A stretch of 64,000 nucleotides of DNA from Microcoleus sp. FACHB-831 (GCF_014695585.1 NZ_JACJON010000030.1:1-64000); one strand, 5' to 3'; shown: positions 43,319 through 53,306, numbered from the stretch's first letter. Made by a program: numbers and translations. Notes: generated by a model not told the origin, from the letters alone.

Positions 43319-44845
43319 ATGTCTCAGCTCTTATTGATTAAGAACCTGCCTTTCATTCTGCGTCAGCCGACTCTAGTTGCAACTGTTGGCTCGTTGGGCA
43401 TCCACGCGCTAGTGGCGATCGCCCTGCCAAGTTTATCCGCCTCCTCCAAAACAGCACAGCAGGATGAGAAAGGGCAGGTGCAAGTAGTGGAGTTAACACC
43501 AGCCGAGATGAGCCGCCTGCCGCAACTAGCAACGCAGCCGCTACCGCCTAGTGCAATCCAAAACCAGCCGTTGTCGGAGTTGCCGTCGCCGCCGTTGCCA
43601 CCGCCGCCGCCCCCTGACTCTAGCCTCTCAACGGTGCCCGTGCCACCGACAAGAACCTCGGAATCATCGCCACGTATAAGTTTACGGCTGCCTGCTGACG
43701 ACTCGGTTAGGGAAACAACGCCTAATAGAGTCAGGGAAGAAAGCAGAACCGAGACTTCTTCAAGGTATCAAGTGTATGGCGATCGCGTCTTTAAGGGACG
43801 GAGGTTTGCTTTTAGCCCACCCAAGACAACAAGCGATCGCCAGCCACAAGGATTTAATAACAGTAACCCCAGGGAACCTCGCCCCAGCAGAAGGGTAGCT
43901 GCTTCTAGCAATCCCCCAGCGGAAAGCAAGACGCGAGTGTATGACAAGCCGATTTTTAAAGAACGGCAGTTTTCCCCTCTCGACCAACAACAGGCGCAAA
44001 GCGATCGCCTCAACGAACAAGTTGATAACAATCCTCGCCAGCCGCTTAGAAGATATGGCAAAATCCCTGGAGGGGTAGAGCCTGACACTGATTTGCCGCC
44101 TACAATTGAGCCAAGTCCCACTGAGATGGCGGCGGCACCAGAACCAAAAGCTAGCGACAAACCTACGCCAGCGCCAAACCCTACTGAGATGGCGACACCA
44201 GAACCAAAAGCTAGCGACAAGCCCACACCGCAGCCACTTCCTAGCGAAACGCCGACACCAGAACCAAAAGCTAGCGACAGGCCAACACCAACGCCAAGCC
44301 CAACCCAAACGCCTACTTCCCAACAACGTTCGCCTGAAAAAATTGCCCTCCAGACATTAGACGATCAGCGGATGGCGAGACTTAGGGCGGATATAGAGCA
44401 GCAACGAGAAGCTTTAAAGCGTAAGGATGCTAACACCATTTACAATGAAACGCAGCGAAATATCGGCGCTTCGTTGGCAAAAGTGGCTAACGAACAAGAC
44501 AAAGAAACCCAGCAGAGTTTTGTCGATTTGTTGGATAAAGCGCGTAACGGGAAAGGGGAGACAATTACCATTATTGGTAGCTATCCGAGAGACGCTTGCC
44601 TGAAGAAGCTGGATGGTACTGCTAAAGTTTCTACAATAGCGGATGCTAATGGGAAGGTAATCGATGAGCCTATGATGATTGCTTCCGATTACAAAATCTT
44701 TGAGTCAGAAGCACTCTCGGCTGTTAAGAAACACACCTTTGACAAAACTGGTAAGAAAAAGCCCTACCTGGTCGAAGTTAAGTTTGAATACAAGAAGGAA
44801 ATTTGTCCGCAGTTGAGCCTTCCAGAAGCCCCACCTGCGGGTTAA
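43319..44845 (+). CDS. TonB-like energy-transducer protein
   Basis: The protein has 508 residues from MSQLLLIKNL. One membrane helix (VATVGSLGIHALVAIAL) is followed by a long Pro-rich periplasmic stalk with poly-Pro and three repeats of the type TPEPKASDKPTP (near 276-345). The C-terminal 130 residues resemble a TonB end domain (CLKKLDGTAKVSTIADANG, ALSAVKKHTF, YLVEVKFEY). This suggests energy transfer to outer-membrane receptors, but no exbBD or receptor lies nearby. Start chosen over an upstream TTG. Confidence 0.72.
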   Translation: MSQLLLIKNLPFILRQPTLVATVGSLGIHALVAIALPSLSASSKTAQQDEKGQVQVVELTPAEMSRLPQLATQPLPPSAIQNQPLSELPSPPLPPPPPPDSSLSTVPVPPTRTSESSPRISLRLPADDSVRETTPNRVREESRTETSSRYQVYGDRVFKGRRFAFSPPKTTSDRQPQGFNNSNPREPRPSRRVAASSNPPAESKTRVYDKPIFKERQFSPLDQQQAQSDRLNEQVDNNPRQPLRRYGKIPGGVEPDTDLPPTIEPSPTEMAAAPEPKASDKPTPAPNPTEMATPEPKASDKPTPQPLPSETPTPEPKASDRPTPTPSPTQTPTSQQRSPEKIALQTLDDQRMARLRADIEQQREALKRKDANTIYNETQRNIGASLAKVANEQDKETQQSFVDLLDKARNGKGETITIIGSYPRDACLKKLDGTAKVSTIADANGKVIDEPMMIASDYKIFESEALSAVKKHTFDKTGKKKPYLVEVKFEYKKEICPQLSLPEAPPAG

Positions 44846-44961
44846 GGATGGGTTCCAGAAGTGCGATCGCGCTTCTAGAACTCATCCTTATTTCTCTGAA
44901 CTCCGGACTATTACAACGGCTTGCAGGATAATAGAGCGTTGGACTGTTGTTACCATCCTCT

Positions 44962-45990
44962 ATGGCTTTAGATGCAACATTTGCGGATCGGCTGCGAACT
45001 TCAGCCGATCGATTATTCCAAATCTTGGACAAATGCGCCCAGGTACGGGTGCTGGTGGTTGGCGATTTAACCCTGGATGAGTTTCTCACGGGTCAGGTGG
45101 AGCGGATTTCCAGGGAAGCTCCTGTTTTGATTATTCGCCACGAAAATACCCGGCAAGTGCCTGGGGGTGGCGCTAATGCTGTTTATAACTTGGCGAAGCT
45201 GGGAGCGCAGGTGCGGTGCGCGGGGTTTGTGGGTAAGGATGACCAAGGGCAAGCGCTGTGCCGCATTTTTGAAGAAGCTGGTATTGATACTGGCGGTATT
45301 TTGCTAGATCCAGACCGCCCAACGGTGACTAAAACCCGCATTTCTGGTCATGCGCGGCAGTCTGTAACTCAGCAGATTGTGCGGGTTGACCGTAAATCGG
45401 ATGAGTTGCCAGACTTGGAGTTGCAGTTGCAGCTTGCCAGTTATATTCGGTCGCAGATTGATGCCGTCGATGCCGTTGTTTGCTCGGATTATGGCGATGG
45501 GGTGTTTACTAACCCTGCGATCGCTGCTGTCTTGTCTCACTCGCATGTAATTGTCGATGCCCAAGTTGGTCTAGAAAGATACCGAGGGGCGACGCTGTTT
45601 ACTCCTAATTTGCCAGAAGCAGAGCAGGCGGTGGGTTATGCGATCGCTACTCCTCAATCGCTTGCTAAAGCTGGGCGCGATCTCTTGGAGATGACGCAGG
45701 CAGAGCAAATTTTGATTACGCGGGGTGATGAGGGAATGAGTTTGTTTGACCGCGCTGGAGAGCAACAGCATATTCCCGCTTTTAACCGTACCGATGTATT
45801 TGATGTTACTGGTGCAGGAGATACTGTAGTGGCGGCGCTGACGTTAGCTTTGTGTGCGGGGGCGTCGTTTTGGGAAGCGGCGGTGTTGGGCAATTTGGCT
45901 GCTAGTATTGTGGTGCGTCAATTTGGGACGGCGACGACAAGCCCTGATGAGATGAAGGCGGCTTTGTTGACGTTGTTGGAGGGAGAATAA
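44962..45990 (+). CDS. D-glycero-beta-D-manno-heptose-7-phosphate kinase domain protein (RfaE1/HldE-N)
   Basis: The 342-residue PfkB-family kinase shows the RfaE1 motifs VVGDLTLDEFLTGQVERISREAPV and VPGGGANAVYNLAKLGA, with the catalytic DVTGAGDTVVAAL. It phosphorylates heptose-7-phosphate for LPS or S-layer/exopolysaccharide precursor synthesis. The nucleotidyltransferase half of HldE is absent. ATG 44962 is chosen over TTG 44947. rfbB follows 24 bp later, so a sugar-nucleotide operon is likely. Confidence 0.88.
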   Translation: MALDATFADRLRTSADRLFQILDKCAQVRVLVVGDLTLDEFLTGQVERISREAPVLIIRHENTRQVPGGGANAVYNLAKLGAQVRCAGFVGKDDQGQALCRIFEEAGIDTGGILLDPDRPTVTKTRISGHARQSVTQQIVRVDRKSDELPDLELQLQLASYIRSQIDAVDAVVCSDYGDGVFTNPAIAAVLSHSHVIVDAQVGLERYRGATLFTPNLPEAEQAVGYAIATPQSLAKAGRDLLEMTQAEQILITRGDEGMSLFDRAGEQQHIPAFNRTDVFDVTGAGDTVVAALTLALCAGASFWEAAVLGNLAASIVVRQFGTATTSPDEMKAALLTLLEGE

Positions 45991-46014
45991 ACGAAACGCA
46001 GAGGAAAGGGAAAG

Positions 46015-47076
46015 ATGAGAGAGTGTCGTCGGTTGTTGGTGACTGGTGGCGCGGGGTTTATTGGCTCAAATTTTGTGCATTATTGGTGCGATCGCTACCC
46101 AGGCGATCGCGTGGTAGTTTTGGATGCGCTTACTTATGCTGGTAATCGAGACAATTTAGCAAGTTTGGAGGGTGGAGAAAACTTTCGCTTTGTGAAAGGG
46201 GATATATGCGATCGCGCTTTAGTCGATAGTCTGCTAACAGAAGAAAACATCGACACAATTGCTCATTTTGCCGCTGAATCCCACGTTGACAGGTCTATTT
46301 TAGGCCCAGCAGCGTTTGTTCAAACTAATATTGTTGGCACTTTTACGCTGTTAGAAGCTTTCCGCCAGCACTCGCAATCCAAAATCGATTTGCTCTTTCT
46401 CCACGTTTCCACCGATGAAGTTTACGGCAGTCTCTCTCCTAACGCCCCAGCTTTCACAGAAATAACGCCTTATTCTCCTAATAGTCCCTATTCTGCCTCA
46501 AAAGCTGGAAGCGATCACTTAGTTCGGGCTTATTACCACACCTACGGCTTACCTACAGTTATCACAAATTGCTCTAACAATTACGGCGCTTATCAGTTTC
46601 CCGAAAAGCTAATCCCCCTGATGTGCATCAACATTTTAATGGGTAAAGATTTGCCTGTTTATGGAGATGGGCAAAACGTGCGCGATTGGCTTTTTGTGGG
46701 CGATCATTGTCGCGCCTTGGATATGGTAATTCATCAAGGTAAGCCGGGTGAAACTTATAATATTGGTGGTGATAATCAAGTCAAAAATCTCGATTTAGTT
46801 AATATGCTATGTCACTTAATGGATGAATTAGCGCCCGATTTGCCCGTGCGTCCTTCAAGTAAATTAATTACATTTGTCAAGGATCGCCCAGGGCACGATA
46901 GCCGCTATGCTATTGATGCTAGTAAAATTAAAAATAAGCTGGGGTGGAATCAGTCAGTGACGATTGATCGGGGATTGCGTCAGACAGTTGAATGGTATCT
47001 TACGCATCAAAATTGGTGGCGATCGCTGCTGTCAGAGGAGTATCAAGCTTATTACCGACAGGTTTATATTTCTTAG
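46015..47076 (+). CDS. rfbB: dTDP-glucose 4,6-dehydratase
   Basis: RfbB makes dTDP-4-keto-6-deoxyglucose, the entry point to rhamnose and other deoxysugars. The 353-residue SDR-fold protein has NAD-binding [12 protein letters not shown], active-site STDEVYGSL, the YSASKAG Tyr/Lys pair, [18 protein letters not shown] and GHDSRYAID. All catalytic motifs are intact. It follows the heptose kinase gene. Confidence 0.94.
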   Translation: MRECRRLLVTGGAGFIGSNFVHYWCDRYPGDRVVVLDALTYAGNRDNLASLEGGENFRFVKGDICDRALVDSLLTEENIDTIAHFAAESHVDRSILGPAAFVQTNIVGTFTLLEAFRQHSQSKIDLLFLHVSTDEVYGSLSPNAPAFTEITPYSPNSPYSASKAGSDHLVRAYYHTYGLPTVITNCSNNYGAYQFPEKLIPLMCINILMGKDLPVYGDGQNVRDWLFVGDHCRALDMVIHQGKPGETYNIGGDNQVKNLDLVNMLCHLMDELAPDLPVRPSSKLITFVKDRPGHDSRYAIDASKIKNKLGWNQSVTIDRGLRQTVEWYLTHQNWWRSLLSEEYQAYYRQVYIS

Positions 47077-47570
47077 GCTGACTGTTCTATCCTGGGGTTT
47101 TAGATTTTGCTCGTTCTTAATACGGCTGGTTGGGAATGGGATTAACATTTGCTATAAAATAAATCCACAATTTAAAATTATAACTGCGCTGTTGCTGGCA
47201 ACAAGCTTAATAAGTCTAGACAATTACGCAATTAGCTACAAAAACTTACATAAAGCAGACGCAAGCGAAAATACATAGTCAACCATTAAAAACTTTTGAT
47301 AATCTGGTTTTTTTCAGCCTAATTCCCACAATAAAAAGTTGGTTTAGTATTGAGCGATCGCCCTTTTACTCCTCAGCAAATTATATTATTGTTACCATAA
47401 ATGCAATTAGCAAGTGGTAGAGCGATCGCTTATTCTTTGTAAATAATATATGTGCATATAGGGCAAAGTTTATTTAAATTTTGTAACGCTGGCAACAATA
47501 AAATTTAACCCAAATTCATTCTTGAGACTGACGAGTTTGGTTCTCTAAATTAATAAACTAACTCTAAATT
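47077..47570. other. AT-rich intergenic region
   Basis: A hydrophobic frame to 47278 overlaps rfbB in another frame and has no good start, so no gene is called. Two HIP1-like sites lie near 47356 and 47422. Nothing else was recognised. Confidence 0.4.
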
Positions 47571-47948
47571 ATGGGAAAACCCACCATGAAAAAAATTTTA
47601 ATAATTGAAGATGACGAGGCTTTTCGCTCAACGCTTAGCGATTTTCTCACCTTATTCGATTTTCAGGTTATCGATGCTGAAGATGGTTTAATCGGCTTAA
47701 AACTTGCTACAGAACATCACCCAGATCTGATAATTTGTGATGTTAATATGCCTGGTATCAATGGATATGAAGTTTTAAAAGAATTACGCAGCAATCCGGA
47801 TACAGCAAAGACCCCTTTCCTGTTTCTCACATCTGAAGCAGACGCCGAAAAAAGAGCTTGTGCATTAAAATTGGGCGCTAATGCTTATTTAAATAAATCA
47901 GTTCAATTAAATGATCTATTAATGGCAATTGAAACTGAATATAATTAA
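47571..47948 (+). CDS. Single-domain response regulator (CheY-like)
   Basis: The 125-residue protein is a receiver domain alone: ILIIEDDEAFRSTLSDFL, acceptor Asp in LIICDVNMPGINGYEVL, and switch Thr/Lys in FLTSEA and ANAYLNKSV. Without an output domain it probably works by protein contact. Translation could begin at 47571 or at MKKILII (47586). No kinase lies nearby. Confidence 0.87.
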   Translation: MGKPTMKKILIIEDDEAFRSTLSDFLTLFDFQVIDAEDGLIGLKLATEHHPDLIICDVNMPGINGYEVLKELRSNPDTAKTPFLFLTSEADAEKRACALKLGANAYLNKSVQLNDLLMAIETEYN

Positions 47949-48586
47949 GTTATGAGTTAGAGGATAGTGTATCTATTAATATTAGAAGTTAATTTTCTGT
48001 AGTAGTTACTATTTCCTGTTGTGATAGCAGCTAACACAGAAGGAGTTGTATTATAGCTAAGTTCGAGATTTATTGAAATTGTATAATGCATTTGATAGGA
48101 AAATACAAGATTATATATTATAAGGTGGATATCGATATTAAAGTAAAAGTCTAATAAATAAAAACCATATTAAAAGGCTAGGTTGAAAAGCTAGAAACCT
48201 CCGCTGGTATTGTAGGCAATGTGAAATTGGAAATGGTCAACCAGAAAGAAACATGAAGTGGCTTTTATCTCGCCTTGAACAATACATATGGGCAATATTC
48301 TTTTGTTAGTTAAGTAATAATGCGATCGCTTACCTCATGCTGCGAGTATTATCGGCTTAAAACTTACTTTATACATCTTTTGTTATTCCAGCTGAGATTA
48401 GGGGTGACAAGCATCGCTCTTAACAGTACACTTGTACTAATACATCAAGGATCGAGAAGGCGATCGCTGCGATCGCGTGTAAGCTGGGGTACAATCGCGG
48501 TTTAATAGTGACTCATCGCCCCTGTCGCTCACTATCGCTTCTCCCAGACCAGTAAATATCAGCAGAGAAAATAAAAGATTATAACC
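47949..48586. other. Long intergenic region
   Basis: This 638-bp stretch holds no supported gene. HIP1 octamers occur near 48322 and 48461-48475. The promoter of the next gene should lie here. Confidence 0.4.
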
Positions 48587-49456
48587 ATGAAAGCATCTGC
48601 GAATTTCGACTTCGACGACGAAAAATACAGCGCACCGCCATCTCAGGTACTCCCCTGGTGTCAGATGATCAATCCTCGCGTTAGCCAAACTGAGATGCAG
48701 TCGCACGGTTTGGCGATTTCGCTAGAAAATGCCAATGCGGTCAATTTCATTCCAGATGACACTTGGGAGCGGGTGGAGCATGAGTTTAGCGATAATGAAG
48801 TCAAAACGCTCTTTATCACGCCCACCCCGCGTTTAGTTATAGTACGTCGCGGGCCATTATCTGTTAAAGACCGCGAAACAGGCAAGAAACTAGGTACTTT
48901 TAAAGAATACGAACAAGCTTTCTTAGCAGACAAATTGAAGTTTAAAACCTTCACCCGTCACCTAATTTTCTTAGTGGGTAAAAACAGAAAATTTTTGCAT
49001 GAATCGCCGCTGCAAATCTCGCTAAGCGGTGCAGCAAGCGCTAGTTTTAATAAAGCTTACTCCAATCGTACCAACGGCGTAGCTGGTGGATTTATAGCTG
49101 AACTAGAGAAAGCTTATGCCCAATATCGCCAGCAACCCCTGGCACCAAAAGGCCCTCTATTCCACGCTCACGGTATCTTTTGTCCTATTATTGAAGTCGA
49201 GGAAAGGGGCACTGGATTAAATACAGCTCTGGTATCTACCACGATCGACTACGGGCATCCGACAGCTGATAATTTGACAAAATTTATGATAGCTTCCGAT
49301 TCGTTAGAGTCTGCTACCATATCCAAGATTTTTGAGGAATACAAGGACTTTGGTAAGGAACCAGTAAAACCAGAAATGCCTAAGATGGAATTGGCTGGCG
49401 TTTCTAGTTCTTACGACTACCCTGATGAATTTGAATATGGCGAACCTCCTTATTAA
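48587..49456 (+). CDS. DUF5895-like conserved cyanobacterial protein
   Basis: The 289-residue soluble protein begins MKASANFDFDDEKYSAPPS and has LPWCQMINPRVSQTE, LFITPTPRLVIVRRGPLSV, IFLVGKNRKFLHESPLQI and an acidic, Tyr-rich tail. I associate this pattern with DUF5895, a cyanobacterial family of unknown function, but cannot check it. No enzymatic motif is evident. A strong terminator follows directly. Confidence 0.68.
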   Translation: MKASANFDFDDEKYSAPPSQVLPWCQMINPRVSQTEMQSHGLAISLENANAVNFIPDDTWERVEHEFSDNEVKTLFITPTPRLVIVRRGPLSVKDRETGKKLGTFKEYEQAFLADKLKFKTFTRHLIFLVGKNRKFLHESPLQISLSGAASASFNKAYSNRTNGVAGGFIAELEKAYAQYRQQPLAPKGPLFHAHGIFCPIIEVEERGTGLNTALVSTTIDYGHPTADNLTKFMIASDSLESATISKIFEEYKDFGKEPVKPEMPKMELAGVSSSYDYPDEFEYGEPPY

Positions 49457-49471
49457 AACAAGGCAAAAATG

Positions 49472-49521
49472 AAAAGTAAAAGGGCAAAAGCAAGAAGTTT
49501 TTCTTTTGCCCTTTTACTTTT
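49472..49521. terminator. Bidirectional terminator between convergent genes
   Basis: A perfect 19-bp stem, AAAAGTAAAAGGGCAAAAG and its complement, flanks a 12-nt loop. A and T tracts at the stem ends serve both the DUF5895-like gene and mltA. Confidence 0.85.
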
Positions 49522-49536
49522 TATTTTGAAAAGAGA

Positions 49537-50721
49537 TTACTGTTTTAGTAGCAAATAATAGAGTTGTCCGGCTCCGCCTGTAACGCCAGCGCGATCGCCC
49601 GCCACTTTGCCAACACCCATGAAATAATCCACTCTACCTGGCCCTTTGATGGCGCTGCCTGCATCTTGGTCTAGCACATATCTGCTCACCAAACGCTGCT
49701 GTATCTGGCCTTGATCTGTAGCGTAGGGAAGTCGCGTATGCACCAAAGCTAATGCGCCGGGGGGCATCAGGGATTTATCTGTAGCGATCGACCGTTCCGG
49801 CGTTACTGGCACGTTGATGCTACCCATTGCTGGGGCACCGTTAGTTTCCCTAAAAAAGATAAAGCCTTGGTTTCGCGGTAGGTAGGTACTCAACTCGGTT
49901 GGATTTTCCTTGAAAAACTTGATCATGCCTGGTAGCGTCAGACCTGCCCCAGATATTTTGCCATCTTTGGCCATTTCTCGCCCAATACTGGTGTAGGGGT
50001 AATCGGTTCGGCCTCCGAACCCGACCGTCATTACAGTGCCATCAGTAAGCGTAAGCCTTGCAGAACCTTGAATTTGCACTAGGAAAGCTTCAAAGCGATC
50101 GCGCAGCCAAACCAGTTCCAATCCCCGTAGCGGACTCTTCTCTCCAGGTATTCCATCCACCCCTTCTAGCTGGGCGCGTGTGGGATGTGGCTTTTTCCAA
50201 GAAGCGAGGTTGGCAGGTCTTCGATATAAAGGATAGCGATACTCTGCCGTCCGGACGCGGCTTCCCTGATAAATTGGCTCGTAGTAGCCAGTGAAGGTGA
50301 CTGTTCCCTTATCGTCTTTACCTACAGACTGGTAAAAGATAAATTCTTGGCGTACAGCGGCTTGTAGTTCCTCCGCTGACTTAGAATTAACCACTAGCTG
50401 CCGAAAGCGCGTGAGAGAACGTACCACGCGATCGCGTGTAATCCCAGTTACCTGATACTGCCGATAAGCTTTCGCTGCATCGTTGGTCTGTAAATAACGC
50501 AGACTATTATCAATAGACTGCAACAGCGCTTGACGATCCCCCGCTTTACTGACATCACCCCAAAGCTGCTCATCGAGTCCCAGCACTTCTTCCTGAGAAT
50601 AGGCCATTTTCTGCTTGGCCTGATTATCACGATTCAGTGGAGTGCTGGCAAGGCTTTGCCAACTGGAAATTCCCAGCGCCAAACCCAAACTGACCGACAG
50701 CAGCGAAATTGTTTTTCTCAT
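49537..50721 (-). CDS. mltA: Membrane-bound lytic murein transglycosylase A
   Basis: MltA cleaves peptidoglycan glycan strands and forms anhydromuramyl ends. The 394-residue precursor (from MRKTISLL) has a signal peptide, the MltA domain (FTGYYEPIYQGSRVRTAEYRYPLYRRP, VQIQGSARLTL) and the 3D domain with three Asp (DQDAGSAIKGPGRVDYFMG). The lipobox common in E. coli is not clear, so it may be secreted. The frame starts 9 bp earlier at 50730. Confidence 0.92.
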   Translation of the reverse strand: MRKTISLLSVSLGLALGISSWQSLASTPLNRDNQAKQKMAYSQEEVLGLDEQLWGDVSKAGDRQALLQSIDNSLRYLQTNDAAKAYRQYQVTGITRDRVVRSLTRFRQLVVNSKSAEELQAAVRQEFIFYQSVGKDDKGTVTFTGYYEPIYQGSRVRTAEYRYPLYRRPANLASWKKPHPTRAQLEGVDGIPGEKSPLRGLELVWLRDRFEAFLVQIQGSARLTLTDGTVMTVGFGGRTDYPYTSIGREMAKDGKISGAGLTLPGMIKFFKENPTELSTYLPRNQGFIFFRETNGAPAMGSINVPVTPERSIATDKSLMPPGALALVHTRLPYATDQGQIQQRLVSRYVLDQDAGSAIKGPGRVDYFMGVGKVAGDRAGVTGGAGQLYYLLLKQ

Positions 50722-50757
50722 AACTCCCAAAACGAAATTAATAGCTCTAGTTAATCC

Positions 50758-51000
50758 CTATCGACACAAGAAGCGAATACAGGTTCCACGCTGGTGCATA
50801 TAATACTGACCGAGCATACAACCATCTACTCGCCTAGAAGATTTTTAATCGTCACACTTATCAAGTAGTACAGCGCGTACTTGTACATCAGTCCACGCTG
50901 TACTACTTGTAAAACTCTTGAATGGTTGTAAAACGCAGTTATTGCCTGCATCCACCTTCCATCAACAGGTGTACGACATACTCATCCGGAGTTTTTGATA
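50758..51000 (-). pseudogene. Decayed tandem copy of the 86-residue protein at 51197
   Basis: Read on the minus strand, KTPDEYVVHLLMEGG, RFTTIQEFYK and SVEPVFASCVDR match, in order, TPDEYAVHLMIEGG, RFATIQEFQK and RVEPVFGSSVDR of the intact gene. The copy has stop codons after the first and second blocks and at least one frame change, so it is inactive. The two lie about 200 bp apart in the same direction. Confidence 0.82.
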
Positions 51001-51196
51001 ACAGCTCCTAACTCTAGAACCTTTGCTAGCAGTATTGTCAGTGGTCGGTTTGTTTAGATTGCCTCCTTTTCGCTTTTAATTTTGCCCTACTAGGTTTTAC
51101 AAGCAGAGATATTGCAAAAAGAGACACAACAAACGCTGACAAATTTTTGCCTCTATCTCGATTATTGGGAATATGCTGCCCAGCACAAAGCTATTG

Positions 51197-51457
51197 CTAT
51201 TCGTCTGCGTATCTATCTACGCTGGAGCCGAATACAGGTTCCACGCGGATGGCTCTAATGCTGACGGGACGCACAACCATGTACTCGCCTGGGACATTTT
51301 TTATCGGCACGCTGATAAAGTCAGGAGACTGAGCCTTGGGCATCAGTTCACCGCTGTACCACTTCTGAAACTCTTGAATAGTCGCAAAACGCACTATTTC
51401 CCGGTGGCCACCTTCGATCATCAGGTGTACCGCATATTCATCGGGAGTCCTGGGCAT
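51197..51457 (-). CDS. Small conserved hypothetical protein
   Basis: The 86-residue soluble protein is MPRTPDEYAVHLMIEGG..., with a helix containing ATIQEFQKWY and a C-terminal part VVRPVSIRAIRVEPVFG. No family was recognised. That a tandem degenerate copy keeps the same reading frame blocks supports it as a real gene. Function unknown. Confidence 0.65.
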   Translation of the reverse strand: MPRTPDEYAVHLMIEGGHREIVRFATIQEFQKWYSGELMPKAQSPDFISVPIKNVPGEYMVVRPVSIRAIRVEPVFGSSVDRYADE

Positions 51458-51706
51458 AGGGTCGAATAATCCTTAATCCATCCTGATTATTATGGGGTAA
51501 CGGTTGTCGAAAATCACGCTACATTTCCAGCAAAATTCTCTCCTTACCCTTTTCTTGCACAAGTGCATGGAAAACTCTGGTTTTGGGAATCATGAAACCC
51601 CAGAGCGATTATAGACAATGAGGATTGAGAATGCATCCTCAAAAATTGATTCCATTTATCAGGTTAAATTATCACCATAAGTAGATGAGAGCGGACTAAA
51701 GCAAAA

Positions 51707-52477
51707 TCAGGAAAACAAATTAAACCGCTGTAGCAACGTTTCGATCACCGTAGGCAGCATTTTATCAAGTTCCGCTGCATTTTTGAAGAATAACTGTTGA
51801 TGGTTGGGCAAGTCAAAAGTCAACTGCCCTGATAAGTCTGTTCGCTCCATCTGTACGAGCAAAATTTGTTCAGTCTTCTTACTCTGGAGCGCGTAACCCA
51901 TTTCTACACATACATTGGGGCTGGGAATTAGTTTCGGCGTTTTCTCCCCAGAAATGCTAGTAATAGGCGTACCATCGGCAATAAACAGCAGACTCTTACG
52001 AATTCTTCTGATCGCTGTGCTGTTAAGCCGGATTGGGGCGTCGGCGGGGCGTTGGGCTTCTACCAAATTTAGGGCTACCCGCGATCGCTCATTCAGGGTA
52101 TCTAATGTTTGAGTGAGGGCTTCGCGCAAGGCTTCACTCGATGCAGCATACTCCCTTTGAGGGCAGAAAAACAGCGTTGGCTCTAAGCCAGCCATCGCAT
52201 CTTGCTTTGTAAAGTAAATCTCGTGGCTGATCAAGTCAATGTTGGAAATTGTGTAGCTGCCACTGCCTTCAATGTAAAACTCGACGGTTTCTCCTTCCAG
52301 GTAGCGCTTAAACCAAACCGAGCTTTTCACTTCCTGGCTGTCTTCTAAAAAGTCTGCTCGTAAACCTGACTTGAGCAAGCTATTTTTACTCAGTCTGATA
52401 TCGTGAGCGCGTTTCTCCAATTCTTCAATTGGCTCATACTCTTGGAGATACCAAGCTCTCAGAGCAATGATTGCCAT
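51707..52477 (-). CDS. Conserved protein with a possible TIR-like nucleotide-binding domain
   Basis: The 256-residue protein has an unrecognised N-terminal half. The C-terminal half shows SLLFIADGTPI, then PSPNVCVEMGYAL (186-197) and LTFDLPNHQQLFF. The order N-x3-E-x-GYA followed by FDL is like that of TIR/TIR-like NAD-cleaving domains, in which the Glu (here Glu192) is catalytic. This is a pattern match only. It sits next to a Mo-nitrogenase C-terminal-domain gene without a clear functional link. Confidence 0.55.
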   Translation of the reverse strand: MAIIALRAWYLQEYEPIEELEKRAHDIRLSKNSLLKSGLRADFLEDSQEVKSSVWFKRYLEGETVEFYIEGSGSYTISNIDLISHEIYFTKQDAMAGLEPTLFFCPQREYAASSEALREALTQTLDTLNERSRVALNLVEAQRPADAPIRLNSTAIRRIRKSLLFIADGTPITSISGEKTPKLIPSPNVCVEMGYALQSKKTEQILLVQMERTDLSGQLTFDLPNHQQLFFKNAAELDKMLPTVIETLLQRFNLFS

Positions 52478-52545
52478 GACATCCTTCTATATCAACGTTA
52501 TCCCCAAGACCTGCTTGCAGCAGACGCCTGACTGGGATATTAATC

Positions 52546-52923
52546 TTAGCAGTATGCTGTGATGTCTTCACCACATTCATCTGCCAGATAGCAGAGTGCC
52601 CGGAATCGCAGACCAACTACTTCTTCGTAGAGCGGATTCAGCTTGCACATTGGGGGGATGTGAAACAGGGTGCGACCAAATAATTTAACGTCGCGCTCAA
52701 AGGGGCACTGGGAGGGAATCATTTTGCACAGCTGGTGAGCTAGGTCGCGATCGCGAACTTGTAGCCCATCCATCCACTGGCGTAACGGTTGCAACAAATC
52801 AAACTTTTTCTTCACAGCAGTTGGGCTGAACTTGGTTGATGCGTTGTTGGGTGTCTCTTCTTGGGGCATCCATACCCAACTTGCCAAGTTTATATTCCGT
52901 GTTGTATATTGAGATACATTCAT
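52546..52923 (-). CDS. Mo-dependent nitrogenase C-terminal domain protein
   Basis: The 125-residue protein (from MNVSQYTT, with AGAGGAC upstream) matches the family named for a C-terminal extension of nitrogenase-like proteins: LLQPLRQWMDGLQVRDRDLAHQ, MIPSQCPFERDVKLFG, IPPMCKLNPLYEEVVGLRF and CYLADECGEDITAYC. It is rich in Cys. Stand-alone members are common in cyanobacteria, also in non-fixers, and their role is unclear. No nif genes are in the window. Confidence 0.83.
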   Translation of the reverse strand: MNVSQYTTRNINLASWVWMPQEETPNNASTKFSPTAVKKKFDLLQPLRQWMDGLQVRDRDLAHQLCKMIPSQCPFERDVKLFGRTLFHIPPMCKLNPLYEEVVGLRFRALCYLADECGEDITAYC

Positions 52924-53265
52924 AAGTCCTCTTCTGTGCTTTCCAAATTCCAACCAGACTGACTACACTGTTCCTACAAGTCTCTTTCTGTTTTTACCGG
53001 AACTATCTGTGGGATTTTACCAGGATGATGAGGGGCAAACACCCAATATTGGTTCCGGAATCAAGCTGCGTTTATCTGTCCTACTTTAATAACTTTATTG
53101 GGCTAGTGCGGTGCTGGGTTGCACCTGATGTAAAAGCTACATCGCTCCCATGCAGTTAATCCTTACTCTTATATCCTGCCCAAGATACAAAGCTTCATGC
53201 GTGAGCAGTATCACTGAACTTTTGTGAGCCTTTGTAGTAATTTGCGTGATTCCACGCAGATGCAA
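52924..53265. other. Intergenic region
   Basis: About 340 bp between the upstream end of the Mo-nitrogenase-domain gene and the rnj terminator. No gene recognised. Confidence 0.4.
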
Positions 53266-53306
53266 AAAGGCGATAGGCAAGGGAAACCCCCTCGCCTATC
53301 GCCTTT
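53266..53306 (-). terminator. Terminator downstream of rnj
   Basis: A 13-bp perfect stem AAAGGCGATAGGC / GCCTATCGCCTTT with a 15-nt loop is followed by TTTTT on the minus strand. A second small palindrome (GGGCTAGCGATGCCAGCCC) lies at 53342-53360. Confidence 0.8.

Noticed and set aside
43760-44326. 188-codon minus-strand frame within the TonB-like gene
   Set aside because: A by-product of the low-complexity Pro-rich repeats on the coding strand.
46964-47278. 104-codon frame overlapping the 3' end of rfbB
   Set aside because: Mostly out-of-frame rfbB; the unique part has no start or ribosome binding site.
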